NCBI RefSeq assembly: GCF_031085375.1
Contig: NZ_JAVCWF010000001.1
Span: 124,001-188,000 of the forward strand
From: Lactiplantibacillus brownii
GTDB taxonomy: Bacteria; Bacillota; Bacilli; Lactobacillales; Lactobacillaceae
Direction of reading: 5' to 3'
Length of the DNA: 64,000 nucleotides
The number at the start of each line of letters is the position of its first letter. Positions within the stretch are counted from its first letter, which is position 1. A program made the translations under genes and the position numbers. Shown one piece after another: positions 26,389 to 34,846 of this stretch. The notes under the pieces were generated by a model. It had not been told where the DNA came from, did no database searches, and saw only the letters and a list, made by a program, of their open reading frames with translations.

Positions 26389-27906
26389 ATGGCTGCAACG
26401 ACAACTTTAATTACCCCCGCTGAAAATCGGTTTTTTCGGCTGAGTGAGCAAGCCCGGCGCACGACATCATTACAACAGTTAAGTGGGCTGTTGCGTGAGC
26501 ATGTGACGGTCAAAGTCGATAGTCCATTTCTAATCGATACAGTCCGTAATTTAATTATGCATGACCATGCGGCTTGGTTGACGGCCTGTAGCCACGAATG
26601 GCAGTTGTTGGCGAGCCTGCCGTATGTCGTTAATCCGAGTGATGATCGGCAACATTGGCAGCACTGTGAGCTGTGCCATAAACCAGTGCGGTATGAATAT
26701 CATGTGCAAAATAAGCATGATCAACGGGAATTAGTAGTAGGTTCGGAATGTGTGAAGAAATTTATGAACGCGGAAACGCGCTATTTAATGGTCATTACGA
26801 CCGAGGACAACTTTTATGCGGTTGCGCAATATCAATCCTTGACCGCACAAGCGCCTGCTATTCCAGTAATCATGTTCAAGCAACCTTGGTTTACGGCATT
26901 ACCAGCAACTCATCAGGCCCAAGCTCAATTGGTTCGTCATGAAACGAGTCAGACAGTGACGACTTACTTAAAGCGGCGGACGCAAACGTTGCCATTAACG
27001 GCATTGGCACCTAATTTAAAACGATACACTGAATTAGTGGCACTAGAAACGGCGACTGTGACCGCACAACAAGCGGCTCAGGCTGCCAAAAAAGTCGCGA
27101 CACAACGACAACAACGAGAAACGGCCCAGCAAGTTGCTCAGTCAGCGGAACAGGATTTACGCCAGAGTCAGGCTTACCGTCAATATTTACGACAACTGGC
27201 GGGAATTATTGTCCAGCGCCCGACGCGCCCGGCTGCCAAACAGCAATTTAGTCAACTAACCCCACCAGCGACCAAACGGCCGTTGGTGAATGCGTATCAA
27301 TTTGGCTTAATGGTGACGGAATATGCGCAAACACACCAGATTCAGGTCCGGCGGTTAGCGATGCTTGATCGACAATTCGTTGCCGCATTGGATCAGCAGA
27401 CGCAACAACTGGATGCCCAACAAACGACGCGTTTTTATGATGATGTTTTCAACAGTTGTTGGGGCTGGAATTATCACCAAAAAGCAGATCAATTGGCTGA
27501 TTGGGAGCGGCTATTAGCGACACGTTGGGGGACAAAACTAACTTTAGCAGAATTGAAACAAGCCACTGAACTGACTTCAGTCGACCATATTCAGGCTTGG
27601 CTAACGACTCATGCGGATACTGAACTGGCCTCTCAGTTGAGACAACGCTTGGAAGCTAGCCCAAAATTAAGGTGTTTGCCACGAACCCGATTGCGACGTT
27701 CAGAATTGCGTGAATTTTGCCGCCGAGAACTAGCGACGAGTCTAGATCTGGACACTTTTATTCAACGATTCAAGCAGATATATCAACTTTCGGCACCCAA
27801 ACAGGCTTTAAATGAGGAGACCTTAGCTTATTACTACATTGCCAAACAGCATTCTGGTGACCACCAAGCGGCGTTAGCTCAGTTGAAGATGCTGTTGACG
27901 GAATAG
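26389..27906 (+). CDS. Unknown 505-residue protein with a Cys-rich (zinc-ribbon-like) motif
   Basis: ATG 26389 has a perfect AGGAGGAGCATC site upstream. About residue 90 lies C93-x2-C96 (HCELCHKPV), followed by VVGSEC121VKKF, a layout seen in nucleic-acid-associated zinc motifs of phage and plasmid proteins. A Gln/Ala-rich coiled coil (about 225-275) follows, then a helical C-terminal half rich in Gln, Leu and Arg. No catalytic motif is recognisable. A role in DNA or RNA binding is an inference. It is monocistronic, with a strong terminator after it. Confidence 0.6.
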   Translation: MAATTTLITPAENRFFRLSEQARRTTSLQQLSGLLREHVTVKVDSPFLIDTVRNLIMHDHAAWLTACSHEWQLLASLPYVVNPSDDRQHWQHCELCHKPVRYEYHVQNKHDQRELVVGSECVKKFMNAETRYLMVITTEDNFYAVAQYQSLTAQAPAIPVIMFKQPWFTALPATHQAQAQLVRHETSQTVTTYLKRRTQTLPLTALAPNLKRYTELVALETATVTAQQAAQAAKKVATQRQQRETAQQVAQSAEQDLRQSQAYRQYLRQLAGIIVQRPTRPAAKQQFSQLTPPATKRPLVNAYQFGLMVTEYAQTHQIQVRRLAMLDRQFVAALDQQTQQLDAQQTTRFYDDVFNSCWGWNYHQKADQLADWERLLATRWGTKLTLAELKQATELTSVDHIQAWLTTHADTELASQLRQRLEASPKLRCLPRTRLRRSELREFCRRELATSLDLDTFIQRFKQIYQLSAPKQALNEETLAYYYIAKQHSGDHQAALAQLKMLLTE

Positions 27907-28005
27907 TTGCGATTAGGTTGATTGAACTTGTCTGAATTTGACTGAACGGTAAACATAATAGAAAAAGTTCTGGGGTTTGGGCTATGATAGGACAAAATAA
28001 CAGAT

Positions 28006-28042
28006 GAAAAAGGCATCTGGATACGAAATCCAGGTGCCTTTT
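28006..28042 (+). terminator. Terminator after the unknown gene
   Basis: The stem AAAAAGGCATCTGGAT/ATCCAGGTGCCTTTT has a 5-nt loop. Confidence 0.9.
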
Positions 28043-28099
28043 GGTGTTATCGAAGCTTGTGTATCGTAGCTATTATATTTATAAGTATCCGCTTAGATG

Positions 28100-28418
28100 C
28101 CGTTCCGGTTGGTCTGGACTGATGCTGGAACGTGGTGGCCACGTTTGTGAGCCAGAGTGCGGTCTCACAAGCCGGGCTTTCTCTAAGCTGGAAATTCACC
28201 AGCAAAGAGAAATTTCACCACTGAGCATCATCCAGCCCGCCCTGCACTAGTCAGTGATTCTACTATCAATTGATCTTTCATTATTAGCATATTTATCAAT
28301 ATTCTATTGACTCAAACTATTATCGGACGTTGTAGTGGGCCAGCTCGTTTGCCGTATCGAGACATTTTTACCCAGGGTGTTCCACGGTGAACGTGCTGGT
28401 CAACGGAGACGGACAATT
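28100..28418 (+). repeat. Structured two-domain repeat, family A copy 2 (domain 2 shortened)
   Basis: Domain 1 (28100-28250) keeps all arms: outer stem 28114-28126 with 28224-28235, and hairpins at 28129-28145, 28145-28170 and 28178-28212. Its third arm reads TTTCTCT/AGAGAAA where copy 1 has TTTTCCT/AGGAAAA, so pairing is kept. Domain 2 (28333-28418) has lost about 95 bp of its interior but retains both outer-stem ends. The rest of the 590-bp gap up to 28496 shows nothing else recognisable. Confidence 0.88.
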
Positions 28419-28495
28419 AATAAGTTCTTTTAATAAATATGATGGTTACGATTGTGCTGATAATCGTCTGCCAAGCCAGTTAGTCACGCAATCGA

Positions 28496-28818
28496 CTATG
28501 GCTTAATTAATTGTTCAGCCGTTTTTAAGACATTAACGCCATTCATGGTGCCGTAATCATGCATATTGATGACTGCCATAGGAACACCAACTTGATCTGC
28601 TAATGCTTGGGTCTTGTCGGCAATGTAGCGAATTTGTGGGCCAAGCAAGAGGACATCTGGGCGCTGATCACCAGTTAAGCGGTCTCGAATCTCTGCTGCT
28701 GCCGTGGCAAAGATTTGATAGTCAGCATCGTTAGCTTTAGCAGCAGCCTTCATTTTTGTCACTAACAGTGAAGTGGACATTCCACCGGCACATGCTAGCA
28801 TAATGGTTTTTTAGTCAT
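28496..28818 (-). pseudogene. Remnant PTS lactose/cellobiose IIB gene, frameshifted near the start
   Basis: The reading frame encodes a IIB domain with the phospho-Cys motif MLACAGGMSTSLLV and the conserved DVLLLGPQI. The natural start ATG 28818 is followed by ACT and six A, giving MTKKPLC and a stop. Seven A would give MTKKTIMLACAGG, the normal N-terminus (compare MAEKTIMLACSAG in the intact copy at 30525). Translation could restart at ATG 28801 but there is no ribosome binding site. No IIA or IIC is beside it. It looks like a decaying paralogue of the nearby PTS IIB, separated from it by the bacteriocin insertion. Confidence 0.75.
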
Positions 28819-28924
28819 ATCATGCACATCCAATCCAGTTATTCGATAAATAACGGTAGCATAATTTTGATTGAATGGGAAGTGGGATGAATATATTGGT
28901 ATATTGTATTGACATCTGGAAAGA

Positions 28925-28964
28925 CCTACAATGCTGTTGTAGGGGGATTCTCATACATTATATT
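28925..28964 (+). promoter_or_regulatory. Putative promoter region of the two-peptide bacteriocin operon
   Basis: CCTACAA-N5-TTGTAGG forms a hairpin or operator. TTGTAG could serve as -35 with TATATT (28959-28964) 16 nt downstream as -10. I do not see the paired repeats that PlnC/D bind in classical plantaricin promoters, so control is unclear. Confidence 0.4.
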
Positions 28965-29021
28965 ACGCAGAAGAAGTTATCTGTGTTTGTAAAATCATTT
29001 TAATAAAGGGGATGCGTTAAA

Positions 29022-29174
29022 ATGAAGATGATTGAGGAATTGAATACAGTAGATGTATTTGCACCTGTTTCCAATAATGAGCTGAACACTGTTGTTGGTG
29101 GCAGTTGGAAAAGCTTCTGGCGTAGTCTCAGAAGTGGCTTTTATGATGGCGAAAAAGGAATCTTTCATGGCTAG
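29022..29174 (+). CDS. Two-peptide (class IIb) bacteriocin precursor, plantaricin J-like
   Basis: A 50-residue precursor. The double-glycine leader (27 residues, ending ELNTVVGG) is followed by a 23-residue cationic mature peptide starting SWKSFWRSLRSGFYDGEKG. This aligns with plantaricin J (WKNFWSSLRKGFYDGE), including the GxxxG motif (GFYDG) used for helix-helix contact. PlnJ-type peptides act only with their PlnK-type partner, which follows 28 nt later, and together they form membrane pores. Cleavage and export need a peptidase-containing ABC transporter (PlnG type) that is not in this window. AAAGGGGATG precedes the ATG. It is too short for routine gene callers. Confidence 0.9.
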   Translation: MKMIEELNTVDVFAPVSNNELNTVVGGSWKSFWRSLRSGFYDGEKGIFHG

Positions 29175-29201
29175 TAGTTTAGTCTAGGTTAAGGAGATAT
29201 T

Positions 29202-29369
29202 ATGGAAAATAAATTAGATGTTTTAAATAAATTTGAAGTGTTAAACGTCGATACTGAAGAAAATATTTCTGGTGGAAATAAGAAAGGAAGTCACACCAAT
29301 AAAGCAGAATATGCATTTGGGACTCTTGAACGGTTAGTAACTGGTGGCTTGGAGCCTAATAGATGGTAG
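29202..29369 (+). CDS. Two-peptide (class IIb) bacteriocin precursor, plantaricin K-like
   Basis: A 55-residue precursor with a 25-residue double-glycine leader (NVDTEENISGG) and a 30-residue mature peptide. Its core YAFGTLERLVTGG matches the plantaricin K segment YAFGAVERAVLGG. The cationic start (NKKGSHTNK) replaces the Arg-rich start of PlnK. The site AAGGAGATATT precedes the ATG. Its stop overlaps the start of the CPBP gene by 7 nt, showing translational coupling to the likely immunity gene. The pair is clearly diverged from PlnJ/K, so target range and immunity may differ. Confidence 0.88.
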   Translation: MENKLDVLNKFEVLNVDTEENISGGNKKGSHTNKAEYAFGTLERLVTGGLEPNRW

Positions 29370-30052
29370 AATTAAATTCCAAAAGAAAATATTACCCCAT
29401 AGTGTTAATCTTATTTATTGCTGGGTATTTGGGTGCAATCTTTCTTGATTATCATCTCAATTGGTTGACAATGTTTATGGCTGGAATAGTTAGTTTGATA
29501 ATACTATATGGTTTTTCAAATCTAAAACTGTTTTTTCAGCCGTTGTCTTCGCCAAAATTGCGCATATTGTTAAAATATGCGCTTTTGATGTTTGTTATGC
29601 AACTGGTGGTTATCGTGTTTATAAGTATTATTTATCCTCAAGGTCTGACGTCGGTCAACAATGTACCATTAAATCCCAATAATGCACCATTAAATATCAA
29701 TGCAAGCGGGATAGATTATCCTTTAATCGAAAGAATATGGATAATCTTTACAATGATGGTATCTATAGTTGGCGAGGAAGTTGGAATGGCCTCAATTTCA
29801 GTACCAATGATTCACTTACTATCGCAAACGAAACTAAAAAAATTTGCGTGGCCTATTGTCAATATAATGGGGTGTATACTATTTGGTTCTTTACACATTC
29901 CGCACTATCATTTTAATTTGATTTATCCCTTAATAGTCGGTATTACGCGTTATCCGATGACGGCTTCGTGGCGATCTGCAAATACTTTACGGAGTTCCAT
30001 CTATATACATTGGCTCGCCGACTCTGTATTGATTATCGGCACATTAATTTAA
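29363..30052 (+). CDS. CPBP (CAAX/Abi) family membrane protease-like immunity protein
   Basis: A 229-residue protein with six to seven hydrophobic segments and the CPBP signature: motif 1 GEEVGMASISVPM (EE pair), motif 2 FGSLHIPHY and motif 3 HWLADS. In plantaricin operons proteins of this family (PlnI, PlnL, PlnP, PlnU) give immunity to two-peptide bacteriocins, and the metal-binding Glu/His residues are needed for that. All are present here. It starts inside the stop region of the PlnK-like gene, as expected for a dedicated immunity gene. Confidence 0.87.
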   Translation: MVELNSKRKYYPIVLILFIAGYLGAIFLDYHLNWLTMFMAGIVSLIILYGFSNLKLFFQPLSSPKLRILLKYALLMFVMQLVVIVFISIIYPQGLTSVNNVPLNPNNAPLNINASGIDYPLIERIWIIFTMMVSIVGEEVGMASISVPMIHLLSQTKLKKFAWPIVNIMGCILFGSLHIPHYHFNLIYPLIVGITRYPMTASWRSANTLRSSIYIHWLADSVLIIGTLI

Positions 30053-30076
30053 ATGTAGAAGGTAAGGTATCTGTTA

Positions 30077-30229
30077 ATGTTTAGTAAAACAATAAGCATG
30101 ATTAAGAGTCATCCAATTAGAACTTTTTTGGTTGCCATTATTATAGTTTTCATTATTTACTTGATTTGCGATCCTTCCTTCATTACTTCGCTTAATCAAG
30201 GATTTCACGATGGCTCTTCTGGAAAGTAA
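30077..30229 (+). CDS. Small single-helix protein closing the bacteriocin operon, 50 aa
   Basis: A 50-residue ORF 24 nt after the CPBP gene, with GGTAAGGTATCTGTTA as a moderate ribosome binding site. A basic N-terminus (MIKSHPIRT) is followed by one helix (FLVAIIIVFIIYLI, about 17-30) and a Gly/Ser-rich end (FHDGSSGK). Small membrane proteins of this kind often close bacteriocin operons and may add immunity. I do not recognise a family. It ends close to a strong terminator. Confidence 0.6.
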   Translation: MFSKTISMIKSHPIRTFLVAIIIVFIIYLICDPSFITSLNQGFHDGSSGK

Positions 30230-30270
30230 TAATTCTTTGTCAACTGTTGTTGGTAGTCAGTTGTTTTTTG

Positions 30271-30302
30271 GTGCCTAGCTGCCTTGTGGCTAGGCACTTT
30301 TT
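30271..30302 (+). terminator. Terminator of the two-peptide bacteriocin operon
   Basis: The stem GTGCCTAGC/GCTAGGCAC has a 9-nt loop and is followed by TTTTT. Confidence 0.92.
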
Positions 30303-30422
30303 GCGTGGGCCTGGCATGGGTGGTAAGCACCAAATAACTGACCGTCTATGATTGACACTGAATGCACGTAAGCACCCAAAGAGCCCACGGCCTGTCTCTT
30401 CCACTACTGCTATAAAGTAATA

Positions 30423-30461
30423 GAGGCATAAGAGCATCCCGTCGGATAACTCTTATGCCTC
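30423..30461 (-). terminator. Inverted repeat after the PTS operon (probable terminator, minus strand)
   Basis: The perfect 12-bp arms GAGGCATAAGAG/CTCTTATGCCTC surround a 15-nt loop; the T-tract is weak. Between this and the previous terminator lies a GTGGGC...GCCCAC palindromic stretch without a gene. Confidence 0.6.
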
Positions 30462-30524
30462 TAAACTTAGTATTTTCGTGTTTCTTGAAAACTTTTCTGT
30501 ATCACAATTTTCTTGTTATATGTG

Positions 30525-30851
30525 TTACTTGTCGCCAAGTAGTTTTTCGGCACTGGTCAGAACGGCTTCACCGTTCATCATGCCGTAATCTTGCATATTA
30601 ATCATGGCCATTGGAATGCCGGCTTTGTCGGTTTTCTTTTTGACATCGGCAGACATATAACCAATTTGTGGTCCAAGTAGCAAGACGTCTGGTTTGTTCT
30701 CACTATTCAATTGATGATCAATATCAGATGAGGCGGTCGCAAAGATCTTGTAATCAACGCCATCAGCTTTGGCAGCCGCTTCCATCTTGGAAACTAAGAG
30801 TGAAGTTGACATACCGGCTGAGCAAGCCAACATAATTGTTTTTTCAGCCAT
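30525..30851 (-). CDS. PTS lactose/cellobiose-type IIB component
   Basis: A 108-residue IIB domain. The phospho-accepting Cys is in IMLACSAGMSTSLLV (residue 10), and DVLLLGPQIGYM and INMQDYGMMNG are conserved. It carries phosphate from IIA to the sugar bound by IIC. It is the last gene of a minus-strand operon GH1-IIC-IIB, 30 nt after the IIC gene, with AAAGGATTTAATTATT before the ATG. No IIA is present, so it must use one encoded elsewhere. Confidence 0.94.
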   Translation of the reverse strand: MAEKTIMLACSAGMSTSLLVSKMEAAAKADGVDYKIFATASSDIDHQLNSENKPDVLLLGPQIGYMSADVKKKTDKAGIPMAMINMQDYGMMNGEAVLTSAEKLLGDK

Positions 30852-30881
30852 AATAATTAAATCCTTTCAAAATCCGAAATG

Positions 30882-32354
30882 TTACTTAGCAACTTCGGCG
30901 TCACCGGCAGCAGCTTTAGCAACTTCTTTGTCATGTTCTTGTTTCGTCAAGATAGCATCATACTTCTTAGCAAATGGGAAGTAGATTCCGACAGACATCA
31001 ACAAGGTGATTGTTTGCCAGATAGCCATCTTCCAGCCACCGATTAAGAAACCGGAAATAATAGCTGGAGTCGTCCAAGGCGCAGCGAAACCATTTAATGG
31101 TGGAATAATCCCGAAGCGGATAACCAAGTAAGTGGAAGCCGCAACGATCACTGGTGTCAAGAAGAATGGAATAGCCAAGAATGGGTTCATAACGATTGGT
31201 AAACCAAACAGGAATGGTTCGTTAATGTTGAATAAAGCTGGAACCAATTCAATTTTACCAATGGTCTTAAATTGAACTGAGTGGGCGGCAACTAAAGTGA
31301 AGACAACCAACCCAATGGTAATCCCAGAACCAGTTAAGTTAATAAAGTTATTGTAGAATTCGTTGGTAACAACATGGGCACCTTGTGCGATAGTCAATTT
31401 ACCAGCTTTATATAAAGCAGCGTTATCAAAAGTGTTAGGAATTAAGATCCCACTAGTAATACCACCCATAATCAAACCACCATGGACCCCGAAGAACCAG
31501 AAGAATGGTACTAAGAAGGCGATGATGATCGCACCACCAAAGGAATCAGATAAGCCTTGGAGTGGTGTTTGAAGTAATTTGTAGATTAATTGCAAAACGT
31601 CGGTGTTCCCAAAAGCAGAGAAGGCGGCGTAGATTAACATTGCGACAATTAAAATAATGCCGGCAGGAATCATAGCTGTAAATTGGTTAGCAACACTTGC
31701 TGGAACTTGTTCTGGTAAGGTAATCTTCCAGCCTTTACGAATCATAGCGGAGTAAGCCCAACCAACTAAAATCCCACAAAGGATAGCGGCAATCATCCCT
31801 TGGCCACCAAGCCAAGTAATGTTAATGACACCAGTAACTGGGGCCGTTAAGAAACCTTGTAAGGCATGTGGTAATTTGTCAATGTTGGCAGCAACGGCAG
31901 ACCCAGACATCACTGTTTTACCAGCGGCGTTGGTAATCCCGGTACCAGCTTTGCCCATTGCACCAACTAATGGGTTAGCGATGTTCAAAGTTTGGAGAAT
32001 TAAGAAAGTTGCCATGGAAGTTAATCCGGCAGGTAACGCTTCATAACCTTCATTCCGAACATAAACATAGGCAATCCCAACGGCAGCCCAAAGTGCCATG
32101 ATCCCGAAGGTAGCAGTGTAGGCTTGGTTGAAGAATGCTGACCAGCCAGAAGCCTTCATTGCGGCAGCGACAGCTGGAATAGGAATATTTGATAAGATCA
32201 AGAAGACTGACCCAATAATGATAAATGGTAGGGCGTAAACCATCCCATCTTGTAAAGCTTTAACCGGTTTGGTGTTAACGAACTTCATGACCGGTGGCAA
32301 AATTTTGTTGTTAATGAAATTACTAAACGCACTTTTACTTTGCGTATTATCCAT
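30882..32354 (-). CDS. PTS cellobiose-type IIC permease
   Basis: A 490-residue IIC of the lactose/cellobiose family with about ten helices. It has the conserved N-terminal PVMKFVNTKPVKALQDGMVYALPFIIIGS and the substrate region FNINEPFLFGLPIVMNPFLAIPF. It transports and phosphorylates beta-glucosides across the membrane. Its ATG shares one base with the stop of the GH1 gene (TAATG), so translation is coupled. Confidence 0.95.
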   Translation of the reverse strand: MDNTQSKSAFSNFINNKILPPVMKFVNTKPVKALQDGMVYALPFIIIGSVFLILSNIPIPAVAAAMKASGWSAFFNQAYTATFGIMALWAAVGIAYVYVRNEGYEALPAGLTSMATFLILQTLNIANPLVGAMGKAGTGITNAAGKTVMSGSAVAANIDKLPHALQGFLTAPVTGVINITWLGGQGMIAAILCGILVGWAYSAMIRKGWKITLPEQVPASVANQFTAMIPAGIILIVAMLIYAAFSAFGNTDVLQLIYKLLQTPLQGLSDSFGGAIIIAFLVPFFWFFGVHGGLIMGGITSGILIPNTFDNAALYKAGKLTIAQGAHVVTNEFYNNFINLTGSGITIGLVVFTLVAAHSVQFKTIGKIELVPALFNINEPFLFGLPIVMNPFLAIPFFLTPVIVAASTYLVIRFGIIPPLNGFAAPWTTPAIISGFLIGGWKMAIWQTITLLMSVGIYFPFAKKYDAILTKQEHDKEVAKAAAGDAEVAK

Positions 32355-33736
32355 TACAATTCATCTCCGTTTTTTTCTAGTAATGCTTGTAACCAATAGA
32401 AGGACTTTTTGGGAACCCGTTTTAAGTCTTTCAAATCGTGGTTACTGCGGTTAACATAAACGACCCCGTAACGTTTTTCAATATCAGCATGTGAACTCGG
32501 AATGTCAATCAATCCCCAGCCAAGGTAACCTAAGACCTTGGCGCCGTCGATAAACATGGCATCCTTCATCGCTTTGATGTGTTCAGCGTGATACTTGATT
32601 CGCAGGTCATCTTCAATCATATGCTGGCCGTCCCAGTGCTCGCTGATCCCAATCCCATTTTCAATGGGGAAAACGGGAACTTGGTAACGATTGTATAGGT
32701 CGGTAATCAAGGTACGAAAACCAAGCGGATCGATGGTCCAGTCCCATTCGTTGGTATCTAGAAAACGGTTGCTTTCACTCCCGTAATTTAAATAACGATT
32801 GGGCGCTGTCCCTGCTGGAATCTTATCGGCATTGATCGTAGTGGTGCGATAATAGCTGAATGAAATAAAGTCCGCGTGCATCTTGGCGAGAATTTCATCA
32901 TCGCCAGGCTGCAAGTCGTAATCGATATCATGATTCTTGATATAGGTTAAAACTTCGTGGTCATAATGACCGTAGACGAACGCTTCGTTCAAATTTTGAT
33001 TGGAAAATTGATCCAATTGCCGAGCAGCAAAGACATCATTCGGTTTAGCAGTGGCCGGATAAACCGGTGTATCCGCTAACATTCCGCCGAACTTTAAATT
33101 AGCATAATGTTCGTGAACGTACGCATCCAATTGCGCATGAGCGAGCATCGTGTGATGGAAGATCGTATACATATCGTTGAGGGAACGATCACCCTTGGTG
33201 TAACCAGAAATATTGAAAACTTCATCGCTGAAATAAAGGTTGTGTTCGTTGAACGTAATCCAATACTTCACGCGATCTGCGAAATGGTCAATCACTTTTT
33301 TACCAAAACGGACAAAAGCATCAACCGTGTGCCGCGACATGAATCCGTTTTCTTTTTGTGCCAAAGCTAATGGCATGTCAAAGTGATAGAGACAGATCAT
33401 CGGGGTAATGCCACGTTTGAGCATGGCGTTGACGAGCCGGTCATAAAAAGCTAAACCAGCTTCATTAAAGGCGCCATCACCATCTGGAACGACTCGTGAC
33501 CAAGAAACTTGAATCCGGTACATGTTCATGTGCATCGATTTCATCAGATCGAGATCTTCATCATAGCGATGATATTCATCGATGGCGTCATGCCAATCGG
33601 CAGTATTTTCGGTTGCGGGACGGACATCATAAACGGACAATCCCTTACCATCGATATTCCAGGCGCCTTCGGTCTGCATACTTGAAACTGAATTGCCCCA
33701 GAAAAAATCTGTGGGCATTTTACGTGAAACTGACAT
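32354..33736 (-). CDS. 6-phospho-beta-glucosidase, GH1 family
   Basis: A 460-residue GH1 enzyme with acid/base Glu164 (TFNEHN) and nucleophile Glu359 (PIENG), plus the SKR-like phosphate contact region near KRYGVVYVNR. It hydrolyses the 6-phospho-beta-glucoside delivered by the IIB/IIC encoded behind it. I start at Met 33736 (MSVSRKMPTDFFWG) because GGAGGAGAAT lies directly upstream; the longer frame has no site. It is the first gene of the operon, downstream of two cre-like sites. Confidence 0.94.
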   Translation of the reverse strand: MSVSRKMPTDFFWGNSVSSMQTEGAWNIDGKGLSVYDVRPATENTADWHDAIDEYHRYDEDLDLMKSMHMNMYRIQVSWSRVVPDGDGAFNEAGLAFYDRLVNAMLKRGITPMICLYHFDMPLALAQKENGFMSRHTVDAFVRFGKKVIDHFADRVKYWITFNEHNLYFSDEVFNISGYTKGDRSLNDMYTIFHHTMLAHAQLDAYVHEHYANLKFGGMLADTPVYPATAKPNDVFAARQLDQFSNQNLNEAFVYGHYDHEVLTYIKNHDIDYDLQPGDDEILAKMHADFISFSYYRTTTINADKIPAGTAPNRYLNYGSESNRFLDTNEWDWTIDPLGFRTLITDLYNRYQVPVFPIENGIGISEHWDGQHMIEDDLRIKYHAEHIKAMKDAMFIDGAKVLGYLGWGLIDIPSSHADIEKRYGVVYVNRSNHDLKDLKRVPKKSFYWLQALLEKNGDEL

Positions 33737-33760
33737 ATTCTCCTCCAATCTGAAACGTAC

Positions 33761-33775
33761 AGGAAGCGCTTTCCT
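33761..33775 (-). promoter_or_regulatory. cre-like palindrome just upstream of the GH1-PTS operon
   Basis: AGGAAGCGCTTTCCT has the AAGCGCTT centre of CcpA sites but misses the outer TG/CA positions. Confidence 0.55.
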
Positions 33776-33859
33776 TAACATTGGATAGTATAAACTGAAT
33801 TGGTATTAAAAACAATCCTTTTATCGCTATTTGTATAGTCTTTTATAAATATAATAATA

Positions 33860-33873
33860 TGTAATCGCTTTCA
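33860..33873 (-). promoter_or_regulatory. cre site upstream of the GH1-PTS operon
   Basis: TGTAATCGCTTTCA matches TGWAANCGNTNWCA at every defined position, about 125 nt upstream of the GH1 start. Confidence 0.82.
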
Positions 33874-33923
33874 ACCATTGAAATGAAAGCCTTTTCGAAA
33901 ACAAATTTTTTTTTAAAAATAAT

Positions 33924-33955
33924 CAAAAAACGCCACAGATTTTTATTCTGTGGCG
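33924..33955 (-). terminator. Terminator of the ECF operon (minus strand)
   Basis: CGCCACAGA pairs with TCTGTGGCG around a 7-nt loop, followed by a T-run on the minus strand. Confidence 0.9.
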
Positions 33956-34009
33956 TAAATCTTAGCCTAATGGGCAGTGGTGTAGGTGGGATTTCACAGT
34001 TGGCCGAGC

Positions 34010-34846
34010 CTATTTAAATGGATTCCAGAAGCGACCCCCGTTGACGTGGAAGAGAAAAATGCCCAAACCAATCAATAATGCCACGACGCCTAAGGCTAAA
34101 TAATCGTTAGTCTTAAATCGCTGCGCCATATACCAACTACGGTGTTTGCCTTTACCAAATCGCCGCAATTCCATTGCCTGACTGATTATTTCGATGCGGT
34201 CAAGACTAGAGAAAATTAGTGGTAAGAGAATTTGAATACCACCGCGAACGCGGGTCATGAATTTAGCTTTCTTAGAAATTTCGAAGCCTCGTGCTTGTTG
34301 GGCTAAACTAATTGTTCGGTAGTCACTTTGGACGTCTGGAATGTAACGAAGCGCAATGGCCACGGAGTAGCTGATCCGATATGAGATGCCGATCTTATTT
34401 AAACTAGCTGCAAATTCACTCGGATTAGTCGTCATCAGAAAAATTAAGGCTAACGGCACGGCAAAAGTATACTTCAGCAATAAGTTGAACTCATAAAAAA
34501 GTTGCTCGGTGGTCAGGTTAAAATAATGCTGATTGCTGCCAAGCAGCAGATGTTCAGTCCCATAGATGGTGACGCCATAGTGAGGCGCAAAGACGTAAAC
34601 CATTACCAGATTTAGCACGGAGAAGCCGATAATAACGCTAACGACAAATGAGATTTCGCTGGCTTTGATTTTTGAAAAATGAAAGATGACGAGTGAAAAG
34701 AGCATGATCCCAATGAGATAGCGGGTATCATAAGTCATCATCCCAATAATCGACAAACCGACGAAACAGAGTAATTTAGTGCTGCCACTCAGCCGGTTGA
34801 GGAAAGTGTGGCGATCAGCGTAACCAATTAAAAGTTGCGATTGCAT
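34010..34846 (-). CDS. ECF transporter transmembrane (T) component, EcfT/CbiQ family
   Basis: A 278-residue T protein with about six helices and the family's charged cytoplasmic motifs that couple to the ATPases (LAQQARGFEISKK and AMELRRFGKGKHR, each with an A-R-G/A-x-R type core). It transmits ATPase movement to the S component. It is the last gene of an S-AA-T operon; its ATG overlaps the ATPase stop (TAATG). Because T, AA and S are encoded together, this is a dedicated group I ECF transporter. Confidence 0.93.
   Translation of the reverse strand: MQSQLLIGYADRHTFLNRLSGSTKLLCFVGLSIIGMMTYDTRYLIGIMLFSLVIFHFSKIKASEISFVVSVIIGFSVLNLVMVYVFAPHYGVTIYGTEHLLLGSNQHYFNLTTEQLFYEFNLLLKYTFAVPLALIFLMTTNPSEFAASLNKIGISYRISYSVAIALRYIPDVQSDYRTISLAQQARGFEISKKAKFMTRVRGGIQILLPLIFSSLDRIEIISQAMELRRFGKGKHRSWYMAQRFKTNDYLALGVVALLIGLGIFLFHVNGGRFWNPFK

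Noticed and set aside
28801..29021. Classical plantaricin PlnC/D regulatory repeats before the two-peptide bacteriocin genes
   Set aside because: I looked for paired TACGTTAAT-like repeats and did not see them; only a short dyad is present.
30240..30437. A 65-residue minus-strand frame between the bacteriocin operon and the PTS operon
   Set aside because: It crosses a terminator and a palindromic stretch, has no ribosome binding site and shows no protein-like pattern.
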